From Panagrolaimus kolymaensis (lineage: Eukaryota > Nematoda > Chromadorea > Rhabditida > Panagrolaimidae): DNA of 64,000 nt. Made by a program: the position numbers and the translations under genes. The notes beneath the pieces were generated by a model that saw only the letters and a list, made by a program, of their open reading frames with translations, made no database searches and was not told where the DNA came from. Positions 1-10,999 of this stretch are shown piece by piece (the stretch's first letter is position 1; every line of letters starts with the position of its first letter). The stretch spans positions 1 to 64,000 of the forward strand of contig JAJQJQ010000076.1 of the NCBI GenBank assembly GCA_028622995.1, read 5' to 3'.

Positions 1-617
1 ATCAAGACAAAGCGTTTTCCCAAGGAAGCACTTGATGCACTTGTGGGTCATTTGAAAGGAATTAAGATGACCTTCGAGTGAAAACTTCAACATTTTTATT
101 AAGAAATGAAACGAATAATGCATTTTTGAATAAATTAAAGCTTTTTTCAGCAAAAAGTAATGAAATGCTATGTTAATTATGTACATAAATGTAAATTAAC
201 GCATAGCCTGCACAAAAAAGTCATGATTTAGGTCCAATTTCAAACTTTTTTCGAAAAAAACGAACGAAACCTCTTCTTCTCGATGTGAGGAATAAGGTTA
301 TCTAGGCAGAATAAAAATTTGAGGTTTGCAAATAATCTGATGTTGGATATACGATTAACAATGACATATGCAACATTGTTGACAACATCGTTGAGCTAAC
401 AGATGTTTTTGAAAATTTTTAGCAATTGCAAGGATCTCAGTACTAATCGCTTCTTATTACATCCCAAATATGGTAGTAATAATAAAAATAATTAAAAGAT
501 TTCATATTAATTAAAAAAATCATCGAAAATCATAAGTACTATAGTTTCTTAATTTTTGTTTAAAATATTTTTTAGCCTTTTTTTGGTCCCATCACGGTCA
601 AAAATGACCTTAAAGTG
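1..617 (-). mobile_element. Right end of a DNA transposon (copy A), cut by the window start
   Basis: This stretch is almost identical to 16782-17396, the right end of the complete copy at 14247-17396, and differs mainly by single-base indels. For example, it has one extra T in the coding part near base 14 and one extra A near base 215. The shared sequence stops at AAAGTG (base 617), exactly where the complete copy ends, so the element boundary is well defined. The left end and its target duplication lie outside the window. The element's coding strand is minus; only the start of its protein region falls here. Next to base 617 begins a host reading frame, so the insertion sits against, or inside, a gene. 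Confidence 0.85.
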
Positions 618-804
618 CAAACGACATACTGTACGAATAATAAAAAGTTACGAATCTCCAAAAGTTCAAAGGCTATATTGTACTTCGATAGAAGTGAGAC
701 CGCCTCCAAGTTCATTGGATTCAAGTTCCTTAACATCTTATAGCGAATCCACCCAATCTTCAATGAGATCAACGCCAGAACAACACGAAATTGATAATAA
801 AAAG
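618..804 (+). CDS. Candidate 5' coding exon of the PDZ scaffold gene
   Basis: The frame is open across the transposon boundary and through about 62 codons rich in Ser, Thr and Pro, ending at AAAAAG before a possible GTTTTG donor. It stays in phase with the next well-supported exon at 3435, about 2.6 kb downstream. The composition resembles the linker-like N-terminal parts of scaffold proteins. A splice acceptor (TTTTTTAG, about 567-574) and an in-frame ATG at 603 both lie inside the adjoining transposon, so the present start of the exon may be transposon-derived. No homology is recognised, so coding status is an inference from frame and position. Confidence 0.4.
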
Positions 805-3434
805 GTTTTGTTTTTTAGTTATTTGCTTTCATAATTTTTTCCTATTATTTTTTGTCGCCTTTTATACTCTGTGAAAATTGTTGTTCGTTATTACTCTTGC
901 TTCCGTTCAAGTTTACTTTTACCTTTCCAGAATTTTTATCTTTTTTTAACCGGTTAATTTTGGCTGCTTTTTTAAATTTAAAAACCTATTTTTGAAAAAA
1001 AAAAAAAATTTTTGCAGTTTTTAAGTTAAATTAGGACAGTAGTGTAGTTAGTGATAAGTGGTTCCCGGATTTGTCCACTTTAAAAAATCATCATCTCATC
1101 TCACTAATTTTTATTATTGCTTGTTTCTTTTCATGTTTTGTTAAGAGTGAAAATAATTTTCTTTCTCATTTGTAAAGTAAGTTTAGTTTCAAATTTTTTT
1201 TGTTGCTAAAAGTATAAAGTTATGGCTTTAAAAAAGAATTTTTCACCTTCATCATCTTTTTTTAACTTTACTCATTTCCATTCTTACTTTTTCGCTTTGT
1301 CATTGGCATGCATGTTAACTTTTGGGATTTTTTCTTTCATTATTTTTTATGCTAAAAAAGTAAAGAAAAAATTCTCACTTTTTTCTTGACTTTTCTTTAA
1401 CATGGAATTATTTAAGTAAATATAAGTAATAAGGTAGCGGTTATTAAAGGCGATTAACTTTTAGCAAATAAGAAAAAAGTGTATATTTTCAAATTGTTTA
1501 TATTTTTTTGTCTTCTTTTTATTTTTCATTTTTTTTTAAACTGAAGCTGCTTTTTGTTTGTTTCCATGGGTGCGTAGAAAAACTAACTTAAAAAGACAAA
1601 AAAAATAATAACAGTCAATAAAAATAAAAGTTAGCTGCAAAGGTGTTAATTATTTCACATTTTTTATTGATTTATTTTTTACATTATCTGATAATTGTTT
1701 TGTCTAATCGCAATGAGCTGTTTTTTATATAGTTTTTTTTGCCTTTTTTAATGCGTTTTTGTGCAAAGACCAAAAATTTTCCCATTCAAAATAATGGAAA
1801 ACGTCATAGTCTAAACCATCCTATTTTTAAAGTGAGATATGTGGAGTATTTCAAACTGATGTTTATGCAATTTTAGTCAAAATAATTTTGAGCGTAAAAA
1901 GAAATACCGAAAGATATCATTTTTCCCCTCTTTTGCATTTTTGGAATTTTTTAACTTCCTGACTTTTTTTATCATGTTTTACTCACTTTATTCTCTGCAT
2001 TTCTTAAAAAATTATTATGATAAAAAAATTTAATAGCCAACCAAAAATTCGAACTTTTTTTTAGTTTTTATCGATCTTAATAATTTTTGGAAAAAAATCT
2101 TTAATATTTGTTTAGTCCCGTTTTTACTCTTCAATTATTATTGTCAAAAAAAAATTTTCTTTCCGTCAATGAAAAAAATAGGCATTTACATGGAATGCAC
2201 AGCGGTCATGCCTTATTTCTTCTTCTTTTTCTTGGTTAAAAGCACTGACGTCGACAGCAAATATTGTCGTCTGTCATCATCGGTCATCTTAAAACTATTT
2301 TTTTACTTCGACGGTGACATTTTTGAATAAATGTTATTTGAGGTTTTTCTTTTTTTCTGGATTACTTCCGTACATTCACTCGCGCAAGTTTACTTTTTTT
2401 CTTTCGAAGAAATATTATTAAAAAAGAAACATTCAAATAAATGAAAATGATAAATAACTAACCATTGGATTTTTTTGTGTTCTTTTCTTTGTTGAATTAT
2501 CAACTAAAAAAAGAAGATTTTCCTTTGTTTGACCACCATCTGTTGTCTTTTTAATATATAAAAAAAACTTCCATCTGTTTAGTTTTCACTTATTCACTCT
2601 TTCTTTACCTTTCTATGATATGGGTCTTTGGATTCGATTATACCGGAAGAAATAAAAAAAATACATAAAAGTATGCAGAAGAAAAAAAAACTTGAAAAAA
2701 GAAAGAAAAAGTATATATTTACTTTTTCCAACTAACTCCCCCTTTTTTTCCTTTAGGCGTCATGAGTCAGTAAAATAAATCTTTTTTTCTTCAATATCTT
2801 CTTCTGTGGCTGCTTTTATTTTGTTTGTTTCGCGCCAATGACTATATTCATTTTTTTATTTGAATCTGCCCGAAAAAAAAGGAAGAAGTGAGGATTCATT
2901 TTTAATGCATTTTTTTTTCTGGTGATTTCCTCCTTCCTGAGTTCCTTCATCATCATCATTTGTTGATCAAACTCAAAATAAAAACTTTTTTTTTGCTTGC
3001 TTCATTGGTATTTTGGAAATAAAAGCAGCAACAAAAAAAGATCATTTGGAAATGCTTAACAAAAAATTGCCAACTTTTTTTATTATTGAAAAAATACCAA
3101 TAATATTAGAAAAGAAAGCATCGAAAAGGGTAATTTAATTTTTATCTTAATTTTATTTTGATAAGCTTTTTTCTTTGTTTTTTGTCCTTACAAATATTTT
3201 TCGTTTTTTGTGTAATGTCTTTAACGAAGCTAGCTTGCCGTTGTTGAACTATCGACGACGTTTTTTTCTTCCTTGATTTGTCATGTTCTTGTTGTTGCTG
3301 ACGCTTGAGTCGTTATTTTTTTTCTTTCACCTTTTTTGAATCAATAATATTTTTTTATTTTTAAAAAGCGCTATTATTCATTCTTATTTTTATATTTTTG
3401 TATTGCACCTTTTAAACTTAAAAACTTTTTTTAG
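805..3434 (+). other. Long AT-rich intron or 5' region of the PDZ gene
   Basis: About 2.6 kb of poly-T and poly-A rich sequence separates the candidate 5' exon from the first secure exon at 3435. I see no open reading frame of note, no RNA gene and no repeat shared with other parts of the window. It could hold an alternative promoter, because the first secure exon begins with an ordinary TTTTTTAG acceptor and needs an upstream donor or a trans-splice. Confidence 0.5.
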
Positions 3435-5363
3435 AAACGCCAGCCAGCCGGTTCTAGGACGGTGGTTGGCGGATCCGTTGGAAAATCAGCGGCTTCAATG
3501 CAGCCTCCACCAGCAAGATTATGTCGATTGGTAATTAAAACTTTTCTTTATTATTGCCTTTAAACTTAAAGTCAATTTGCATTTTTTATAGGAGAAGCAT
3601 TCCCTCACCGATGAATTTGGATTTAATCTTCACGCGGAACGTGGAAAAGGCCATTTTATTGGCTCAGTTGATTTGGGTGGAATTGGTGATCGAGCTGGAT
3701 TGGTTATGGGCCAACGGATTGTTGGTGTAAATGATAAATTAATTTATCCTGATACTCCTCACAAGGTTTGTAAAAGCGAAGAAGAAGAAAAACACAGAGG
3801 CGAAGGAGAGATGAATCACGTCGTTGCATAATTTTTTGTATAAAATACATTTAACGAGGTCTTTTACAATTTGTTAAAAAAAGAGGGAAAAGGACATGAT
3901 TTTTTTCATTTGGTTTTTGTTGTTTTTATAAGCGAAAAAAATCGTAAACTAAAATTGCCTTAAAAACAAAAAATAAATATTTTACATTGTTTTTTTTTAT
4001 TGTTTCGCATGTTTTAACTCCGCCGATGAATCATTGCATCGACATTTTCTTCTTTTGACCGCTTGTTCGCAATTTTTTTTGGCTTTCGATGCTTTTTTGC
4101 TTTTGCGCAAAAGAATACATTTAACCCCAACTTTTTTTTTATAGGAAGTTGTTGGCCTCATCAAAAAAGACCCTCTTTGTACGGAATTGCTTGTGGTATC
4201 GGAGGAAGTTGATCGATGGTACGCTGAAAACAGTGCACAATATACTTTTGAGAACGCTGTTCGTTATAATTCTGAGCCCATTCCACGGCCATCACTTATT
4301 AAGCCTGACATTATGGTAAGTTTCTAACTTATTCCTCCAAATTTGAATAATTTAGAAATAATTTTTTTCAGGTCACAAGCAGCTACGAGAAACTCCAAGT
4401 AGGCTTTAAAAAAAATTGAGATTGCTCCTTTTTTTCGTATTTTTCTTTCTCAAAAACTTTTTTCAAAATCTATCGTTTAGTTATTCTTTATTTTTTTCTT
4501 TAGCCCGAAAAAGACGAACTCGTTGAAACTCAACCTGTCGATCCAGAGAGTTATGGCAGAAATGAAATGGATGATAGCATTCAACAAACATCCACTGTTT
4601 CCACAACTCAAGTTCTCAAAGTTTCTGAACCTTATGTACCCACGGAAGAGGATCATAAAGTCACGGATGATTTGATTGATCAAATTTTTAAGGATGTTCC
4701 TTTGGTTCCTGTGAGAGGTTTAGATAACTTTGAATCTGATGATCATCATAGCACCAGCACCCTTACAAAGCAAAATGAATTTATGCCATTGCCAGCATAT
4801 CCCCATTCTGGAATACAACAATCAGGCCACCGATCCTCATCAAGCTCATCTTCTTCTGATTCCAATGTATGATTATTTTCTTTCTTTTTTAGTTATTTTT
4901 TTAGTTTCAAACCTTTTTCTAATTATTTTTTTTATTATTTTATCTAAATAAATTTAGAGGAAAGTTTAATTTTTTAATTTAGACCCGTCATATAACAACC
5001 ACCACCACAACTCAAAATTATCGTGAACAATCTCCTAGACCAGTTCCACTTGTAACTCCACCAGTGATGACCACAACCACTAATCGATCCCCTATGCCAA
5101 TCGATAATAATCGACAACAACAATATACTTCCAATTCATCTCGTGGCGCAGCTTCATCATCCATTGATACAAATGGAAATAAAAGTAATTCGATTGAATT
5201 TGTGTGTTTTTAATTATCCAAAAAATAAAACCCGTTTTTAGATTTGGATATTTTTACTATGAGTGCAAAAGAAGCTCGACGTGCAATGTCTCGACAAAAG
5301 AAAGATCCTCGTAAAGAACAATTAACAAATGAACAAAAGCATCGAATGATTGAAAATCTTTGA
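3435..5363 (+). CDS. nrfl-1: NHERF-type PDZ scaffold protein (NRFL-1-like)
   Basis: Seven exons join in frame to 385 codons: 3435-3530, 3592-3765, 4145-4315, 4372-4398, 4504-4866, 4983-5184 and 5242-5363. The 27-nt exon at 4372-4398 is a microexon. A PDZ domain covers roughly the first 110 residues: it begins PARLCRLEK, its carboxylate-binding region reads EFGFNLHAERGKGHF, and IGDRAGLVMGQRIVGVND follows. The middle is a long Ser/Thr-rich disordered stretch. The C-terminus (KEARRAMSRQKKDPRKEQLT, ending MIENL) is basic and helical with a terminal hydrophobic motif, like the ezrin/radixin/moesin-binding tail of NHERF proteins. Family knowledge puts such proteins under apical membranes, linking transporters to ERM-1 and actin. 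Only one PDZ domain is visible; the 5' end, possibly including 618-804, is not settled. Confidence 0.8.
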
Positions 5364-6183
5364 AGAAGAAAAAAATTAAAAATAAATTGATTCCATACGA
5401 GCTTCCTTTTTCCCTTCATTATTTTCCCCGCTAGTCAAAAAATTTAAAAAGAAAATTAAATACGATTACAGCCAATAACAAAAAAAGTAATCTTCACTTT
5501 GTGAACAAAACGTTTATTTGCTCATACTCTCCCCTCGTTTTTTATAATACATAAAAATTTGCCACTAATTGCCTTAAATTTTTTTCTTTTATTTAATTAA
5601 AAAGGGATTTATTTTGATTTTTATTGTTTCTTTATCGTTGTAATAATTAATAATCAGACAGATTGCTCATAAATATTTAAATTTTTTATTGTAATAATAA
5701 AGATTATGTTAATAAACCATCGACAGACAGAAAAACACTTTACTGAAAAGTTGTAATACTTGGATAAAGCTTTGCAAGGTAGTAACAAAAAATAAAACTC
5801 AAACTTTGCCTATTAACAAACAAAGATAATATAATTCTTAAAATATGCATTTTTAAAGCTCAAAAATTTGAGCACAAAACTTTCTCCTAAAATCGAGTTG
5901 AGAATTATTCAAGAATCAAACAAATTGGAAAAAAAAATATTTTATGAAACGTTTTTTAATTTGTGAAACCCCTAAAAGAGCTAATTAAAATTTCATAATC
6001 ATATTTTATTTTTATTGTAAAGGTTGTTTTTTTCTTTTTGACTTTAATTGAGTTATGCAATCATGTAAAAAATTATAAATCCAGAGTTTTTTTTTGAAAA
6101 AGTTCAATTGAATTTCGGGAAGAAAAAAGAATTAAAAAATATAAAACCAAAAAAGGTAAAGTCTTTGCTGTTTTTTTTCGACT
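5364..6183. other. Intergenic spacer
   Basis: This is 820 bp between the PDZ gene stop and the next start codon. It is AT-rich, with several AATAAA hexamers (near 5382 and 5695) that could serve the upstream gene. No gene is seen. Confidence 0.6.
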
Positions 6184-7208
6184 ATGCTGTGGTTTTTGTT
6201 ATTTTCTGGATTTATTTTTTCTTTGACCGAAGCCAAATTTCTTGAAGTTAAAGATAGCAATGTTACGTGCGAAATTGAGCGGCAAAGAGATGATATTTTT
6301 TGTAATTATGGATCACGCCAATATTGTCTTTGCAATCATGTTACCAGTGTCTTCAAATATATGGTATGAGGATTATTTTTTAAATAGCAAATATAAAAAG
6401 AAAAAAATTTAGCCAGGTACTTGTGAACATGTAACTTTGCCTTTTCCTCAATATCGAATCAATGTCAAAATAATTTTGGTTATTAAAGAAAATAAAAATT
6501 TAACCCATTCAGAATTGGAAGAAAAAATTCGAAAATACATGAATCAATATGTTGGAGTTCCTTTACAACAATGGGATGGCATGGTAAGCCTCATTTTCTA
6601 AAAAAAAAAACATAGCCGCTATTTAAAATAACGCCAAAAATTTGAATTAAAATCAAATATTCAAGAAACATTTGTTTTTTAGTTTCATGCCACATTTCTT
6701 CGAAAAAAATGCAATAAATTTATTCCAAATACTTTGGATATTTATTTAAGCATATTTGAACCTCGAAATCAAGATGGAATTGTTTTGAATATTACAGAGA
6801 TGTTTAAGGAACTTATCAATAAAGAAGACAGCGGATTTGTCATCAAGTCAATTCGAAAAATCGAAGTTTGTTTATTTTGAAAAAATTATTTAGAAATAAA
6901 TTCCTAACTTATTTTAGGATTCTTCTGTACCTCGAGTTTTTGCAATCAGACATTTTGCTCCGATTAAAATTACCGACGCTGATATTGATTTATTAAATAG
7001 TCAAGAAAAGCCAGACAGCACTCGAGATTTGCTTCTTTTCCTTTTAAAAAATTATGTTTTCGAAAGTGTTCTATTTTTATTTGGAATTTTAGCGAATGGA
7101 TACATTTTTTATCGAATGATTAAATATTGTAAACAAGGCAGAGTTAGATTTGCTGAATATGCTGAACCTGGCATGATTATTATAAGCAAAAATAAATTTG
7201 ATAAATAA
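6184..7208 (+). CDS. Secreted/type I single-pass membrane protein, unknown function
   Basis: Four exons (6184-6363, 6413-6583, 6683-6865, 6918-7208) join to exactly 275 codons, 274 aa. The N-terminus MLWFLLFSGFIFSLTEAKF is a clear signal peptide. The ectodomain of about 200 residues has a cysteine cluster (CEI...CNYGSRQYCLCNH...GTCEH) and several NxT/S glycosylation sites. A hydrophobic segment near residues 225-245 (VFESVLFLFGILANGYIFY) is followed by a short basic then acidic cytoplasmic tail. I recognise no family. Frames, splice sites and topology all agree, so a real gene is likely; the function is unknown. Confidence 0.75.
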
Positions 7209-7345
7209 AATCAATTCTATGTTTTTCTTTTTTATTATTTTTATTATTTTTTTGATGGCTTTAAATACTTTTTCAATTAATTCTTCTAAATAAAAAAAAC
7301 GTTGTTACCAAGAATTTTCATTTTCTTTTTTAAATTGTTAAAATT

Positions 7346-7760
7346 TCAGTGAAAGAACGGTTTTAGAACAATAAACATTTTGCTTTTATGGTTAAAAAAA
7401 CATAAATCAAAAAAACTTACAGCTTGATAATATTTGTTTAAATCATATTTAATTTTACCTTCTGGGGCTTTAATAGAATTGAATGGAGTGAAAATTGAGA
7501 GTGGTGAATCATTCAAAGTTTCATTGATATATTTTGAAATATCAATGGTATTTTGTTGTTTAATTTCAGGAACACAAATGGGCGTGAATGGTTTAGAATT
7601 TTCAGGATCTAAAACAATTTTAAGATTATTTAAAATTTCTTTTGGATCATATTGTGCCCACATATTTGAATGTGCCTGACTCCTGATACGAAAATAATTG
7701 TTGGAAGTTTAGATGGATTAAATTTTGAACTTATTTCACCATCAACCTACATAAATATTT
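7346..7760 (-). CDS. Unresolved gene or gene fragment
   Basis: An open frame runs from an ATG at 7663 and reads MWAQYDPKEILNNLKIVLD. A good GTAAGT donor follows near 7421, and a short terminal exon (near 7346-7395) can close it. Immediately upstream, a second stretch (about 7690-7750) begins after a TATGTAG acceptor and is open in a different frame. I could not join the two without breaking the frame. It may be a short gene starting at MWAQ, a gene with an exon I cannot place, or a decayed copy. No family is recognised. Confidence 0.35.
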
Positions 7761-8467
7761 TTTGAATATTTTAAAATTTGGAAAAAAAAAATCGCTTTAA
7801 AATATTTAAACAAATGAGAAAATAGAAAAAATAACAACAGATAATGTTGTCTCCAATCCTTTAAAAAATAAATGCCTCAATGAAAAAAAAATATATTGGC
7901 TCTTATTTTTGCGAAATATCCGGACTAAGAAGACAAAAGAAGAATCTTTTTGTTTTGACCATCATCGTGTGATGAAGAAAAAATGAGATGCGACTGTTCT
8001 TTTGAGCGGCGAATGGCGAGGAGCAATAAAAAATTAGCAAATTAAAAAATGGGATGCCATCAAAGTATCTTTTTGTGTGTCGAAAAGTATTTGTTTGTTG
8101 TGAGATTAACACAATAAAAAAAGAAGAAAGAGACTCTGGTCAAGAAATGTCAACAAAGGAAAAAAATAATGCTAAAAAATATTTGTTGCGTTAAGGATTA
8201 ACGGAAGAAAAAAAAATGTCATCCAAAAAAATTTGCATTTATTTATTGCTGCTTGTCATCTTCTCCGAACTATATTTTTAATGCCAAACCTAGGTGCATA
8301 AAACTTTAGTCAGGGCTAAGCGGGTGGCATGTATCAATTAACAAGCAACTTTGGATACCAATAATTTGTATCAATTATATTTATTATCAAACAAAAGCAT
8401 ATTTTTAAAAAAATTAAAAACTAAACAAAAGATCATTGAAAAATTGCACCCAATCATTATTTTTTAT
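7761..8467. other. Intergenic spacer downstream of the nuclear receptor
   Basis: About 700 bp of A-rich sequence lies between the unresolved fragment and the receptor stop codon. I see no supportable gene, RNA or repeat. Confidence 0.5.
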
Positions 8468-10999
8468 CTAATACATATTTTGGTTCATAGCGCATTCAGG
8501 AAAAAATTTGGACACAACATCTCGATTAAAAGCAGGAGTATTTACTTTATCCGCCCAATCTTTAGCTAAAGGTTTATTCCATGTTGAACCATCATCGGGA
8601 ATGGAAGGCCTCAACATTTCTTCAATGGATCTAGTTAATTGTAAAGGCAATTTAGGAATTATTCCAAATGAAGATTGCCCAGGAATTTCAAGAGTTGTTG
8701 GACGTGGAGTTGTAATCGTTGAAGTCGTTGTTGAGCATGTTTGAGAAGGTTGTAATTCCGTTATCATACAATTATTATTACTATTTGTATTATTTGAATA
8801 AATTTGAGGATATGCATCATAAAAAGATGTTTGATTAAAACGTGATGTGGCATTATTTGAAGAATAAAATGCTGCCGCAGCTGCTGCAGCGGCGGTTGCT
8901 TCATTTGAAGTTAAAGTTTGTACGGGTAAAGCTGGAGATATATGAGGATTTGAAGAGGAATTATTTTGTGGAAATGTGGATGGTGATAAGCTCGCCACCA
9001 ATGAAACAACCGATGGAGAATCCGCTGAATTTGGTGCGTGATAATTTGATGAAGTCTGAACCTATAAGTTAGCTATTTTCTAAATGTTTATAAAACTTAA
9101 AATAAAAAGACCTGTAAACTTGAAAAAGCTGAAGCAAAGGTAGATAAATGCCAATTATAATTTTCAAATGGTCTTATTCTATCATTTATAGCTATTTGAG
9201 GTGGTGGTTGTTGCTGTTGTTGTTGTTGTTGTGGAGGAATAGGTGTAGCTTGCCTCTTTTCATATCCATTTGATGCGGAGGTGCTTGAAGGAACAGTAAA
9301 ATATCCAGAATTAAGTTGAGGAAATCTCAAATAATCTGTGGTATCAGGATTGAATAAATTTTTTAAAATATATGCGCACGGTTTATCATTGTTAGTGTTG
9401 GGATTATTTTCATTTAAGGGATATTTTGCTTGTAAATGATTAAAAAGGCAATCAGCTGCACTCTAAAAATTTTTTTTCGTGTAAACGCACTTTTTCACCC
9501 AAAAAAATTATAACTCACAATAAGTGCAGGAACAATCAAAAGATAATTCGCAAATTTAGCGTATGCTGATTGAGAAGAATTAGAAATTTTTGAACCTCGT
9601 TTTATTAATCTCATTAAAAGATCTTCAAATTGATTTCTAAGTTCTTGAAGCGTTTCACTCGCTAAAGGTCGAATACCTTTGATGGATGGATCCAATGTAA
9701 CTATGGCTCGCAACAAAGTCATTTCGGTTCCAGACGCTGACATTTTTTTCAATGGATTTATTATATCTTCCATAACCGATAATGGAAGAGATTTGTCTCT
9801 ATAAAGTTTTTACATTTAAAAAAGTAAATTAAATTATAAAAACTTACTCATCTTTTAAAATACTCAAAAAATGGGTATCACTTTGAAAATTTTTAATTCC
9901 AGATGCTACTAAACTAAAAATTACTGATCGTGTGTAAACATTTTGAACGATAGCAATTTTATCTTCCACGGTTATTGAACCTTGAGGTGAAACTTTTAGA
10001 GCTATGCGACACAGGCTATTAACAAAATCCACTACTTCGATTACACGCCATAAAGCTGTTGCGGAATAATCAGAAGTTGGTATATTTGGTGAAGCATTTT
10101 CCAATTTGGCCTAAATTTTAGTAAAGTCTTTTTTTAAATTAAAAATATAAAAAACCTACTTCTTCCGCAATAAATAAAGTTCTTTCATTGATTAAACTTT
10201 TAAGAGTAAATTTATTTAATGATTCTGAACTAATTTGATGGGCAGCTTTTGGAATTTCGCTATCGATTTTAAGAATGGTTTGTAAGAGTTGCCTAAAAAT
10301 AAAATAACTTTTAAAAATATTAATAAACAAAGTAAAAATGTTGTTTTACCTTTGCTGCAAACTTAAAAGTTTCAAGTAATCATCTTCACCAAAATCTCCA
10401 AGCTTTTCAACTTTCAAACTATTGATTTGTTGTAAAATTTGTTTGCTTTTAGTTCGACCAAGTTTTTGTTTAACTGCCTGATCTCTATCTGGTCTAACCG
10501 CTACAAAAAGATAAAAGAATAAAATAAAAGAATTTATGTATGTTTTTTTTTGTTAAAAATATTTAGTAACATACCATCAGGATTCATTCCAACTTGTAAA
10601 CATCGTCGAAAACGACAATACCGGCAACTATTTCTTTCATATTTGTCTACTACGCAATTCTTTTCATACCTGCACACATATTTATTTCTCCCTTCTTTAA
10701 CTGCGCGTCGAAAAAATCCTTTGCAACTAAAATCACGCAAAACTTTTACAAAAGTCTTTCAAAATTAAAAAATAATACCCAAAGCAAGCCAAAGTGCCAT
10801 AATGTAATTTAGCTGGACTATCTCCGCATACGGCACAACACCGAAGAGGTCTAACTCCACCTGATGATACTGTACTGGAACGTCGACCACGAGGAGAAAC
10901 CATATTATCGTCAATTTGAATTGGTGGAGTATTATTTGAATTATTTAAAGGTGTAGTGGAGGAAGGAGTATCTACAGTAAGATAATCAAATTGATTCAT
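8468..10999 (-). CDS. Nuclear hormone receptor with long low-complexity C-terminus
   Basis: Eight exons join to 715 codons: 10779-10999, 10575-10726, 10350-10500, 10160-10292, 9848-10110, 9519-9798, 9112-9462 and 8468-9061. Residues about 55-125 are the DNA-binding domain: a first zinc finger CAVCGD...CFGCKGFFRR (P-box CKGFF) and a second finger CRYEKNC...CRYCRFRRC, followed by [16 protein letters not shown] hinge and a helical ligand-binding-like domain follow, to about residue 400. The last 300 or so residues are low complexity, with a Gln/Pro tract (near 9205-9235), an Ala tract (near 8870-8895) and Asn/Ser-rich runs. It should act in the nucleus as a ligand-responsive or orphan transcription factor. 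The finger spacing fits nematode receptors of the supplementary HNF4-like expansion, but I cannot name the orthologue. Confidence 0.9.
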
